Origin: Rhizocola hellebori
GTDB lineage: Bacteria > Actinomycetota > Actinomycetes > Mycobacteriales > Micromonosporaceae
Assembly (NCBI RefSeq): GCF_016862955.1
Contig: NZ_BONY01000015.1
Coordinates: 62,001 to 126,000 of the forward strand
Direction of reading: 5' to 3'
Length of the DNA: 64,000 bases
The position numbers were made by a program, and so were the translations under genes. Numbering within the stretch: position 1 is the first letter of the stretch; every line of letters begins with the position of its first letter. This document shows positions 53,231 to 61,472 of the stretch, one piece after another. The notes beneath the pieces are model-generated. The model saw nothing but the letters and a program-made list of their open reading frames with translations, had not been told where the DNA came from and made no database searches.

Positions 53231-54250
53231 ATGCTATCGCCGCGGGTGCAGCGCAGCGTTCTCGTCACCGGCGCTACCGGAATCGTCGGGTCGGAGGTTT
53301 GCCGGTGGCTGCGCGAGCGACCCGAGCTGGCGGTCACCGCGGTAAGCGCGCGCGGCTCGGCCGAAGATGGCGTGCTGGCCTGGAGAATGGGTGTCGACGA
53401 GCCACCTGAGAGTCTGTGCCGGCATTGGGATGTCGTCGTGAACGCTGCCGCCAGCACGCGCTGGAGCATGACCGAGCAGGAGGCGCTGACCGCGAATGTG
53501 CGCAGTGTGGAAGCACTGCACCGGCTGGACCCGAGGCCCGGTTTGCTGGTGCATCTTTCGACCACGCATGTCATAGGGCTGCGCGGCAGTGTCGAGTCGC
53601 CTCGGCTGGCCGACTATCACAACTCCTATGAGTGGTCGAAGGCCGCGGCCGAGCGCTTTGTGCGCGGCCACTTCCCGGGCACGGTCATCCTTCGCTTTCC
53701 CATTGTGCTGGGTCGCCGGCGCGACGGCGAGATCGCTCGCTTCACCGGATTCTTCAAGCTGCTCAAGGCGATTGCGTCGGGGATGATGCCGGCCATCGTC
53801 GGTCTTCCCCATGCCTACCTGGAGATGGTTTCGGTCGACGACGTGGCGCGAGCCGTCACCCGGATAGTCACCGAGTCTCGCACCGATCTGACGATGGTGC
53901 TCGGCCGGGCCGAGCGGGCGCCTACCGTCGACCACGTATTCGAGTTGCTTTTCTCCGTCATCAACAGCTGGCGCGCCGGGCGCGGAGTCGCCGAGCTGGC
54001 CCGGCCGCCGCTGCTGCACCCGGACAGGTGGGACAGATTCTTCCTGCCTTTCGCGCGCCAGCACCTTTCCCCGGCGCAGCAACGGGTCATCGACGTGTTC
54101 AGCGAGTTCCGCCCCTACCTGGCGATGACCGAGCCGTTGCCGGCCAGCGAGGTCGTGGGAGAGGTGAGCTCGGTGATCCGGCGCACGGTGGCCTGCTGGG
54201 CACAGCGAAACCCAGCCGCGGCAAGCGCTATTCCGCAAGCTTGGTCGTGA
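53231..54250 (+). CDS. NAD(P)-dependent extended SDR (thioester-reductase-like)
   Basis: A 339-residue protein with the extended-SDR fold of the NAD-dependent epimerase / male-sterility (thioester reductase) group. The cofactor motif GATGIVG is at 14-20, the catalytic pair is YEWSK, and a substrate domain follows (about 190-339). In a cluster with an acyl-AMP ligase and an ACP, the most likely job is reduction of an acyl thioester to an aldehyde, or of a keto group. It is the first gene of the plus-strand operon; the acyl-AMP ligase starts seven bases later. Confidence 0.8.
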   Translation: MLSPRVQRSVLVTGATGIVGSEVCRWLRERPELAVTAVSARGSAEDGVLAWRMGVDEPPESLCRHWDVVVNAAASTRWSMTEQEALTANVRSVEALHRLDPRPGLLVHLSTTHVIGLRGSVESPRLADYHNSYEWSKAAAERFVRGHFPGTVILRFPIVLGRRRDGEIARFTGFFKLLKAIASGMMPAIVGLPHAYLEMVSVDDVARAVTRIVTESRTDLTMVLGRAERAPTVDHVFELLFSVINSWRAGRGVAELARPPLLHPDRWDRFFLPFARQHLSPAQQRVIDVFSEFRPYLAMTEPLPASEVVGEVSSVIRRTVACWAQRNPAAASAIPQAWS

Positions 54251-54257
54251 GTGGACT

Positions 54258-55868
54258 ATGCCGGGCATCCTCGATCTTCTGGCCGACGCCGCCACCGAGC
54301 GGGCCACGCTGCGGACCATCCCCGGGCCGGCCGAGCCGGTGACCCTGGCGCAGGTGTGGCGGCGCAGCGCGGATGCGGGCCGCTATCTGGCGCACCGGGC
54401 CGGTCGCGGCTCGGCTGTCGCCATGATGCTGACCACCTCGGCCGACTGTGTCACCGCGCTGATCGGCGGATGGCGGGCCGGGCTCTGCATCGCCTCGCTG
54501 CCAACGCCGGCGCGTGCTGTCCCGATGCCCGAATATGCGCAACAGATCGGGGCTGTGCTGCGGTTGATGGAAGCGAAGCTGCTGGTCGTCGACGACGAAG
54601 TCGCCTCGGCCATCCCGGAGTTGCCCGTGCCGGTGGTGACGTTCTCGCAAACCCTTTCCGGCTGGGGAGCAAAGACGGCCGACGAGGCCGGTTCGTTTGT
54701 TCAGTTCACCTCCGGCAGCACGTCGACGCCGAAGGGCGTGCGGCTGAGTATGGAAGCCATCGGCGAAAACGTCCGCGCGCTCCTCGATGGTGTGGCCAGC
54801 CCCGATCCCTTGGTGTCGTGTTCCTGGCTGCCGCTGTCGCACGACATGGGCCTGGTGGGCATGTTCCTCGCCGCGTGGGCCGGGCAGCGGCACGTCTCGC
54901 CCGGCGGGCTGGTCCTGATCCGGCCGGAGCGGTTTCTGCGCCGCCCCAGCACCTGGCTTTCGGCCTGTGCGCAGTTCGGTGCGACGGTGACCGCCGCCCC
55001 GAATTTCGGGCTGGAGCTGGCTTTGCGCGACCTGGCCGGCTGCGCCTCGCTTGACCTGTCCGCGCTGCGCGTATGCATTGTCGGAGCCGAGCCGGTGAGG
55101 GCGGAAACGTTGCGGCGCTTCGCCAAGGAGCTTGCGCCGTTGCGGTTCGACAGCGACGCCCTCTGTCCTGCCTACGGGATGGCCGAGGCGAGCCTGGCCG
55201 TGAGCGCCAAGCCGCCGGGCAAGCCTTGGAACAGCTGCCATGTCGACACCTCTGCGCTCGAAATGGGCCGCTGGCAGGAAAGCGGGCCGGGCGAGGGCAC
55301 GACGGAGCTGGTGGGGCTGGGGGCACCGCTGCCCGGCATCGAGGTCGCGGTCGGTGGGGAGCCGGCCGCGGTGGGCGAGGTTTTGGTTCGCGGCTCTTCC
55401 ATGTTTGACGGGTACCTGGGCGGCGCTGACCCCCGAGGAGCCGATCGCTGGTTCCCGACCAGGGATCTGGGGATGCTGCGAGACGGCGAGCTCTATGTCA
55501 CCGGGCGCGCCGACGAGGTGCTCCTGGTCGCGGGCCGCAACCTTTACCCGCACGACGTGGAGGAGGCCGCGGCGCGGGTCGGTGGTGTGCGACGGCATTG
55601 CACCGCTGCCGTCGCTTACGGTCCGTCCGACTACGCGATAGTCCTGGAACGGCCCGGCAAACTCGTCGCGGAGGAGGAGCTCAAGCGACTGTGCCGGGCC
55701 GTGCGTTTGGAAGTGGCCAAGCGGATCGGCATCGGTCCCGCGGCAGTGATCGTCATCGCGCGGGGGTCGTTCCCGCGCACCCCCAGCGGCAAGCCCCAGC
55801 GCAGGCGGCTGGCCGCCCAGGTCGCGTTGCCCGATGCGGCGCTCGAGCTGGCCATGCATTTCGGGTGA
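54258..55868 (+). CDS. Acyl-AMP ligase (FAAL-like, ANL superfamily)
   Basis: A 536-residue adenylate-forming enzyme. The ATP loop TSGSTSTPKG is at 151-160. YGMAEA (A5-like), a TRDLG segment (A7/A8-like) and a C-terminal PSGK lysine complete the motifs. The layout follows fatty acyl-AMP ligases that load an ACP directly rather than making a CoA ester. An ACP gene follows 40 bases downstream, supporting that use. The chain length or other acid cannot be deduced. It probably activates the starter acid of the cluster. Confidence 0.85.
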   Translation: MPGILDLLADAATERATLRTIPGPAEPVTLAQVWRRSADAGRYLAHRAGRGSAVAMMLTTSADCVTALIGGWRAGLCIASLPTPARAVPMPEYAQQIGAVLRLMEAKLLVVDDEVASAIPELPVPVVTFSQTLSGWGAKTADEAGSFVQFTSGSTSTPKGVRLSMEAIGENVRALLDGVASPDPLVSCSWLPLSHDMGLVGMFLAAWAGQRHVSPGGLVLIRPERFLRRPSTWLSACAQFGATVTAAPNFGLELALRDLAGCASLDLSALRVCIVGAEPVRAETLRRFAKELAPLRFDSDALCPAYGMAEASLAVSAKPPGKPWNSCHVDTSALEMGRWQESGPGEGTTELVGLGAPLPGIEVAVGGEPAAVGEVLVRGSSMFDGYLGGADPRGADRWFPTRDLGMLRDGELYVTGRADEVLLVAGRNLYPHDVEEAAARVGGVRRHCTAAVAYGPSDYAIVLERPGKLVAEEELKRLCRAVRLEVAKRIGIGPAAVIVIARGSFPRTPSGKPQRRRLAAQVALPDAALELAMHFG

Positions 55869-55908
55869 ACGCCCGCCAAGGTCGCGCACGAAAACGGGAG
55901 GGTGCAAA

Positions 55909-56154
55909 ATGGTGCAGGACACTATCTCTGATGTGGTCATCGAGATCCTGGCACGCCATACCGGCCTGGCGCCGGAAGAGATCACGCCGTCGCTGTATGT
56001 GCGCGACGACCTCGGCCTGGACTCGATCGACGCCGCCGAGATCATGCTGGTGCTGGAGAAGCGAACCGGCCGGCGATGCGAGGTGGACGAGGCGAGGACG
56101 ATAAACACGGTCTCGGACATCATCGCCACGATCTCTAGCGGGAGCACGGCATGA
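55909..56154 (+). CDS. Acyl carrier protein
   Basis: An 81-residue stand-alone acyl carrier protein. The phosphopantetheine site is Ser39 in LGLDSIDAAE. The GGGAGG ribosome site eight bases before 55909 fixes the start. It overlaps the nucleotidyltransferase gene by four bases. It should carry the acyl group activated by the upstream ligase for modification by the dehydrogenase, aminotransferase or reductase of the cluster. Confidence 0.92.
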   Translation: MVQDTISDVVIEILARHTGLAPEEITPSLYVRDDLGLDSIDAAEIMLVLEKRTGRRCEVDEARTINTVSDIIATISSGSTA

Positions 56155-57185
56155 TCACCGCCGTGGAGATGCACAGCCATCTCGAGCGCTTCCTCGCCGA
56201 TCGCGACATACCGATGACACGGCTCACCGATCATGTCGAGGAGGTCTTCGGCGTCCCCAGATTGGTGGTCGCGGCCGGATCGGTCATCCACGGCTTCGGT
56301 AACCCCGGCAGCGACGTCGATGTCCTCGTCCTGGTGGACAACCCCGGCGTCACAAATTTCCCACTGTCCTCGTACGACGGTCAGCAGGCCTTCGACGTGA
56401 CGTATCTGGACACCGCCTGGGCCCGCGAGGTCGGTGAGCAGATCGGCGACGGGTCGGCGCTGGCTTGCGTCCACGAGCCGGCGGGATGCGCGAAGACACA
56501 TGAAACCCTGGTCCAGTTTTCGCGTCTGCCGCTCGGTTTCGTCATCGAGGCCGAGCCGGAGTGGAACGCCTGGGTCTCGCGGATGCGGGGGCCGGCGCTC
56601 GGGCGCATCCTGCGGCGCTGGTGGCTGCTTCGGGCGCTTCGCGCCTGGACAGCGGCCCGCATCTTCGGGGCCGACAAACCCTGGCTGGCCGCACACCGCT
56701 ATTGCGACGCGGGCCTGGCGCTGCTCAACGCCCGGGTGACCGCGGCGGGCGAGGCGTATTTCGGGCCCAAGTGGGTGGCCGCGAAGCTGGCACGGCTCGA
56801 CGATCAGGCGGGCTTGGCGGTCTACGAGCGCCTCCTGGCCGTCCCGGGCGACGGCGCCGCGCTTCCATCCTATGTGGACAGATGCGAAGAGCTGCTGGAG
56901 AGCCTCTCCGCGATCGGGCCGGAATCGCCGCAGGTGCATCTGGTGGCCTCATATGCGCCGGGTGTCAACGTGTTCCGGGCCAACGGCAGGACACTGGTCA
57001 GCCGCTGGATGATGCGCGGCGTGGAGTTTGCGGGCCCGCTTCCGCAGGCGGCGATGTCGGCCGGCGGCCCGATCTGGGCGGGAAGGCTGACCGAGCTGCC
57101 GTCCTGGCTACGGGCTCTGCTGGTGGCCGACATGGCGTGGCTGGGCATCGCTGATTGGGGTGGACATGACAAGCCGGGTGATTGA
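56151..57185 (+). CDS. Nucleotidyltransferase-fold protein
   Basis: A 344-residue protein with a polymerase-beta-type nucleotidyltransferase core. The motif GSVIHGFGNPGSDVDVLVLVD (residues about 43-63) contains the GS and the DxD metal-binding aspartates, and a third acidic residue may be in FDVTYLD. The C-terminal two thirds is helical and unfamiliar. The family transfers AMP or another nucleotide to small molecules or proteins. Its coupling to an ACP gene (four-base overlap) is unusual; it could adenylylate the cluster product, protect the producer, or modify a protein. Confidence 0.8.
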   Translation: MITAVEMHSHLERFLADRDIPMTRLTDHVEEVFGVPRLVVAAGSVIHGFGNPGSDVDVLVLVDNPGVTNFPLSSYDGQQAFDVTYLDTAWAREVGEQIGDGSALACVHEPAGCAKTHETLVQFSRLPLGFVIEAEPEWNAWVSRMRGPALGRILRRWWLLRALRAWTAARIFGADKPWLAAHRYCDAGLALLNARVTAAGEAYFGPKWVAAKLARLDDQAGLAVYERLLAVPGDGAALPSYVDRCEELLESLSAIGPESPQVHLVASYAPGVNVFRANGRTLVSRWMMRGVEFAGPLPQAAMSAGGPIWAGRLTELPSWLRALLVADMAWLGIADWGGHDKPGD

Positions 57186-57702
57186 CGACTCGCGCCGCTG
57201 GGCCGCGTTTCACGGGGTGGGCACCTATCAGCTGCTGATGGAGATTCACGCGGCGGTGGAGGACACCCACGGCATGATCTTGCAGGGGCAGCCCCGGGTC
57301 GCCGCTTACTGTGCCCGGGACGCGGTGGTGTGCTGCCTCGCCGTGCGATCGCTGGCCACCCGCGGCGAGCTGTGGATGGAGGATCAGGACCCGTTCTACG
57401 ATCCGTTCAGCGACTGTGGCGAGGCGGAGCACGCGTTGCTGTCGCAGATAGTGGGCGGCCTGACCCGGGCCGGTGACGACGCGGAAGTCGACCTCGCCTA
57501 TCGGGGATTGGTGGACTTCGTCGGCGAGACCGAACGCCTGCTTGGGTTTTCGGCCTCGCCGGCTTCCATCCGTACCCCCCAGGGAATGTTCCCGGCGCTG
57601 CGAGTGGCCCGGGATCTGTTTCACGTCATGGAAACCGCCGGCCTGCCCCAGGTACTGCCAAAATCCTGGACGGCCACCGGGAAGCCGCCAGCAGAGGAGT
57701 AG
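57160..57702 (+). CDS. Hypothetical protein of acyl-ACP cluster
   Basis: A protein of 178-180 residues (GTG 57160 or ATG 57166), predicted mainly helical, with no signal peptide or membrane span. It has several Cys residues (AYCARDAVVCCL) and an acidic middle (WMEDQDPFYDPF). I do not recognise its family. Its 5' end overlaps the nucleotidyltransferase gene by about 20-26 bases, so it is translationally coupled and may be that enzyme's partner or substrate. Confidence 0.65.
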   Translation: MDMTSRVIDDSRRWAAFHGVGTYQLLMEIHAAVEDTHGMILQGQPRVAAYCARDAVVCCLAVRSLATRGELWMEDQDPFYDPFSDCGEAEHALLSQIVGGLTRAGDDAEVDLAYRGLVDFVGETERLLGFSASPASIRTPQGMFPALRVARDLFHVMETAGLPQVLPKSWTATGKPPAEE

Positions 57703-57707
57703 CCAGC

Positions 57708-58148
57708 ATGCCAACTGTTTCTACGGTCAGTCTGAGCAGCCAGCCCATCGACCGGGTCTGGCAGGAGGTGCTCGACATCGCCTCGTTCCCGTCCTACATG
57801 GACGAAGTGCGCGAAGTGGAGATCCTGCACCAGGAGCAGGACGTGCGCCGAAGCCGGTGGTCGATCCTGCTCAAAGGGTCGATCCTGGAGTGGGAGGAGG
57901 AGGAAAGGATCGACACCGAGAATCGTAAAATCACCTTCCACCAGATCGAAGGCGACCTCGCTTACTTCACCGGCTGGTGGCACGTCAGGCAGACCGATCG
58001 GGGCGTGTCCACTCAGATGCATGTCGAGTTCGACATCGGCATCCCGTTGCTCGCCGACATGCTCAACCCGGTGGCCGCGCGGGCGCTGGAAGAGAACGCG
58101 CAGAAGATACTGTCGCGCATCGATACCCGGGCTGGTTCACCGGCCTGA
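57708..58148 (+). CDS. SRPBCC (polyketide cyclase/START-like) protein
   Basis: A 146-residue helix-grip protein. The opening VSTVSLSSQPIDRVWQEVLDIASFPSYM and the later strand/helix order fit the polyketide cyclase/dehydrase (SRPBCC) family, whose cavity binds hydrophobic ligands. A GGAGTAG-type site precedes the ATG. It is the last gene of the plus-strand operon and overlaps the opposing acyl-CoA dehydrogenase gene by 12 bases. It may bind or cyclise the acyl intermediate. Confidence 0.8.
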   Translation: MPTVSTVSLSSQPIDRVWQEVLDIASFPSYMDEVREVEILHQEQDVRRSRWSILLKGSILEWEEEERIDTENRKITFHQIEGDLAYFTGWWHVRQTDRGVSTQMHVEFDIGIPLLADMLNPVAARALEENAQKILSRIDTRAGSPA

Positions 58149-59423
58149 CTCGTCCAGCTTTTCCAGCTGTGGTGCGGCCTCGTCGAGATCGAGCTGGGCC
58201 GGCAGGCCAAGCGCGACACGGCCCAGGTATTGCCGGGTGCTGGCGCGGGTCGGCGGGTGGAAGCGGATGGCCTGCGCGTCGCGCCACAACCGTTCCAGTG
58301 GCAGGGAACGGGAATAGGCCATCCCGCCACACGCCTCGATGGCGGCCGCGATCGCGTTGGGGACGACCTCCATCGCCTGCTGTTTGACCGCCAGGCACAT
58401 CGGGAGCAGCGCCTGCGGCGACCCGCCCTGGCCCATCAGTGCGGCCAGGCTGGCGCAAGCCGACTCCAGCGTCAGCAGCGCCCCGGTGTGGTCGCCGATC
58501 GCCCCCTGATAGCTGGGCAGCCGGTCGCGGGTCGCCGCAAGGTGGTTGATGCGGCTGCCGGCCAGGGTTGCCCGCGCGGAGTCCATGGCGGCCTGAGCCA
58601 CGCCGAGATAGCAGGCGGTGCTGGTGAGGCTGAACCAGATGACCCCGGCGGCGAGGATCTCGTCGTCGTCCTGGCCGGCTGGCGCGCGGTAGTAGATAAG
58701 CTCGTCGGGCACCAGACAATCGTCGAACCGCACGGTTTCCGACCCGGATCCGCGCATTCCCATGGCGTCCCAGGAGCGTTGCACGGTCAGCCCGGGCGCA
58801 TCGGTCGGCAGCAGCGCCACCAGAACCTCATCCTCGCCCTCGACCTGCATTTGAAAGCACACCAGATCCGCCTCCGCGGCCAGCGAACACGGCCGCTTCA
58901 GCCCGGAGAGCCGGAAACCGCCAGGGGATCGGCGTGCCCGCAGGGTGGACCGGCTCACCGAGCCGCCCAGATGGGGCTCGGCGAACGCTGACGCCACTAT
59001 CCGGCCCTGGCTCGCGATCGCCTCCAGCAGCAGCCACGACACGTCCGCGCGGCGCTTCCAGTGCTCGACCATCAGGCCTACCGAGAACAGGTGCATGTTG
59101 AGCGCGATCGCCAGCGCGGGATCGGCCGCGCCCAGGGCCCGCTGCGCCGCGCAGCACTGGGCCAGCGACGCTCCGCCGCCCAGAAGCTTGACCGGGACGG
59201 GCAGTCCCGGCCAGCCGAGCGCGCGCAACACCTCGAGGCTGTCGCGGCAGGGGCGGCCCTCGCTGTCGGCCGTGGCCGCGCCCGCCGCGACCGCGGCCAC
59301 GGCTTCGGGTGGCAGCAGACCGCTCACGTCGGGCCAGATGGCCTCGAAACAGGCGCTCAGACCGGCCGGCTCGACACGCGGCCGCGTGTCGTCGGAGATC
59401 AGTGCTGGTTTCATGATGCCCAT
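58137..59423 (-). CDS. Acyl-CoA dehydrogenase family protein
   Basis: A 428-residue flavoprotein with the helix-barrel-helix order of acyl-CoA dehydrogenases. The FAD/substrate segment AFAEPHLGGS and the barrel segment MGMRGSGSETVRFDDCLVP are conserved. The C-terminal helical domain includes IEACGGMAYSRSLPLERLWRDAQAIRF. In clusters with an acyl-AMP ligase and ACP these enzymes often desaturate or oxidise an ACP-bound acyl or aminoacyl chain. It follows the aminotransferase gene after four bases on the minus strand and converges with the SRPBCC gene. Confidence 0.85.
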   Translation of the reverse strand: MGIMKPALISDDTRPRVEPAGLSACFEAIWPDVSGLLPPEAVAAVAAGAATADSEGRPCRDSLEVLRALGWPGLPVPVKLLGGGASLAQCCAAQRALGAADPALAIALNMHLFSVGLMVEHWKRRADVSWLLLEAIASQGRIVASAFAEPHLGGSVSRSTLRARRSPGGFRLSGLKRPCSLAAEADLVCFQMQVEGEDEVLVALLPTDAPGLTVQRSWDAMGMRGSGSETVRFDDCLVPDELIYYRAPAGQDDDEILAAGVIWFSLTSTACYLGVAQAAMDSARATLAGSRINHLAATRDRLPSYQGAIGDHTGALLTLESACASLAALMGQGGSPQALLPMCLAVKQQAMEVVPNAIAAAIEACGGMAYSRSLPLERLWRDAQAIRFHPPTRASTRQYLGRVALGLPAQLDLDEAAPQLEKLDESGR

Positions 59424-59427
59424 CGGC

Positions 59428-60696
59428 TTAACCCGGCAATCCTTGACCGACCGCCGCGGCGGCCTCGGCTATCGCGCTGGCCAGCAGGTCCAATGCCAGA
59501 ACGACCTGGGTGGGGGTGGTGATGAGCGAAGGCAGCAGGCGCAGGGTCGTGGGCCGGCTCAGGCACGGCGAGATCAGCAATCCCCGTTGCAGCAGGTTCA
59601 CCATCACCTCGCCCGCCACCTGGGCGGAGACGAAATCGATGCCCCACAACAACCCCCGGCCGCGAACCTCGGTCACCAGGCCGGGCCGGGTGGCCTGAAT
59701 CTCGCGCAGGCCTTGTTCCAGCTGCCGCCCGATCCTGATGCCGGACTCGCTCAGCTCCTCCAGAGCCGACAGAGTCGCCTCCACCGCCGCCACACACAGC
59801 GGATGACCGGCGAAGGTGGCCGTGTGCAGGAAGGGGTTCTCTGCCAGCGGCCGATAGAAGTCATCTGTGCACAGCATCGCCGACAGCGGTACCACGCCGC
59901 CGCCGAGCGCCTTGCCCACAAGCAAAGCGTCGATCGGCAGACCGGCGTCGAGGGCCACCGAACGCGGCCCGCACCGGCGCAACCCGGTCTGGATCTCGTC
60001 GGCAATCACCATCGCGCCGTGCCGGCGAGCGTCGGTGCACCATTGCGCCAGCACCTGTGCGTCGATCGGCCTGATTCCGTGCTCGCCCTGGATCGGTTCG
60101 AAAACCACCGCGGCCACATCGCCTGCGGCGGCCTCCTTGGCCACCGCGCCGGGATCGTCCGGCCGGATGTGCGAAACGGCCGACAGCGCCTGCGCCGACC
60201 CGTGGCGGAACTGCTCGCTGTGGGTCAGCGCCAGCGCGCCCAGCGACTTGCCGTGGTAGCCGCCCTCCACCGCGATGATGCGCGGACGTCCGGTGCCCAG
60301 CCGGGCCAGCTTGGTCGCCGCCTCCACGGCGTCGGTGCCGTTGAGGCCGAAGTAGACCCGGGGCAGCGCATCGTCAAAGTAGCCGGAAAGGCGCGCCGCC
60401 GCCGACGACAGCGTCGGGTTCCCTAGCGATCGGGTGGCGGTCGGCTGCACGTCCAGTTGCGCCCGCACCGCCTGGAGCACCAGCGGATGCCGGTGACCAA
60501 TGAGCGCGACCGCGTACGAACCGAAGTCGAGCAGGCGGCGGCCGTCGGAAAGGCTTATCCACACGCCATCCGCGGCCACCTCCACCGCGCCGCGCCCGGC
60601 CAGCTTCGCGGCCATCGCCAGCGAGGGTGGCAGATGCCTGCGCATCTGCCGGAAGACCTGTTCCGCCTCAACACCCAGGACAATGTCCGCTGTCAT
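59428..60696 (-). CDS. Class III PLP-dependent aminotransferase
   Basis: A 422-residue aminotransferase of the ornithine/GABA/acetylornithine class. The PLP-binding Lys262 lies in LLVGKALGGG. The cofactor segment YFGLNGTDAVEAA and ADEIQTG (Asp contacting the PLP ring nitrogen) are present. The ATG at 60696 has an AAGGAG site and overlaps the permease stop by four bases; the open frame further upstream is not coding. It could aminate an aldehyde made by the reductase at 53231-54250 or a 3-keto acyl-ACP. Confidence 0.9.
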   Translation of the reverse strand: MTADIVLGVEAEQVFRQMRRHLPPSLAMAAKLAGRGAVEVAADGVWISLSDGRRLLDFGSYAVALIGHRHPLVLQAVRAQLDVQPTATRSLGNPTLSSAAARLSGYFDDALPRVYFGLNGTDAVEAATKLARLGTGRPRIIAVEGGYHGKSLGALALTHSEQFRHGSAQALSAVSHIRPDDPGAVAKEAAAGDVAAVVFEPIQGEHGIRPIDAQVLAQWCTDARRHGAMVIADEIQTGLRRCGPRSVALDAGLPIDALLVGKALGGGVVPLSAMLCTDDFYRPLAENPFLHTATFAGHPLCVAAVEATLSALEELSESGIRIGRQLEQGLREIQATRPGLVTEVRGRGLLWGIDFVSAQVAGEVMVNLLQRGLLISPCLSRPTTLRLLPSLITTPTQVVLALDLLASAIAEAAAAVGQGLPG

Positions 60697-61472
60697 CCCC
60701 ACGACTCCTTGCCGCGATCCGGCCGCAGCAGCAGCGCACCCGCTGTCCCCGCGGCGAGCGCCACGCCGCCAAGGACGGCGACGCTGGGCCACACCTGACT
60801 CAGGCCGCTTCCCTCCACGATGACCTTCTGGCAACCCAGCACCGCCCAGTAGGACGGTGCCGCCGGGGCCAGCGGCTGCAGCCAGGTGGGCAGAAGCGCC
60901 ACCGGGACAAGGGCTCCGCCCAGCCCGGCGAAGACCAGGGTCAGAATGTTGTTGACGGCGTTGAACTGCGCGACGGTCGGACACAGCGCTGTCACCAGCA
61001 GGCTGACGGCGACCACATTGGCCCCGAAGACCGCGAGCACCGCTGCCAGCGCCACGACCGATCCAGCCACGTGCATGCCGAAGACGGCGACGCCCACCGC
61101 GAATATCGCGGCCAGCTGGGTGAGGACGAGCAGTAGCGGTACCAGCAGCTTGCCCGCCACCAGAATGGGCACCGGAATCGGCAGGGTGCGCGTGCGCTGC
61201 CAGGTGCGCCAGCCGAAGTCGCGGAAGAACGGCAACCCGAACTCGCCGCCCATGAACATCGCGAACATGATGGCAAAGCCGGGCACAGCCTGCTCCGAGC
61301 CGTTGCCGCCGTAAAGGCCGGTCAGCTGCAGGATCTGCCGGTAGGTCGGCGTGAGCACGAGCACCAGCACCACCGGCATGACGGTGAGCATGAAGGCCCG
61401 CACCAGATCGCGCCGCTGCAGCCGCCACTCGTGGCGGACCACGCAGCCGAGCGTGCCGAATGTCTCAGCCAC
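60693..61472 (-). CDS. ABC-2 type exporter permease
   Basis: A 259-residue membrane protein with six predicted spans and the cytoplasmic N-terminus typical of ABC-2 exporters (VVRHEWRLQRRDLVRAF). It overlaps the ATPase gene by eight bases and the aminotransferase gene by four. With the ATPase it should export the product made by the surrounding enzymes. Confidence 0.85.
   Translation of the reverse strand: MAETFGTLGCVVRHEWRLQRRDLVRAFMLTVMPVVLVLVLTPTYRQILQLTGLYGGNGSEQAVPGFAIMFAMFMGGEFGLPFFRDFGWRTWQRTRTLPIPVPILVAGKLLVPLLLVLTQLAAIFAVGVAVFGMHVAGSVVALAAVLAVFGANVVAVSLLVTALCPTVAQFNAVNNILTLVFAGLGGALVPVALLPTWLQPLAPAAPSYWAVLGCQKVIVEGSGLSQVWPSVAVLGGVALAAGTAGALLLRPDRGKESWG

Noticed and set aside
54228-56939. 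A 903-codon minus-strand frame opposite the acyl-AMP ligase, ACP and nucleotidyltransferase genes
   Set aside because: All three plus-strand genes have diagnostic motifs and ribosome sites; the antisense frame has none.
56151-57702. MNT-HEPN toxin-antitoxin pair
   Set aside because: The order nucleotidyltransferase plus helical protein is suggestive, and R-x4-H and R-x6-H strings exist in the second protein. They are not in the conserved HEPN position, the first protein is far longer than MNT antitoxins, and both are embedded in an enzyme operon.
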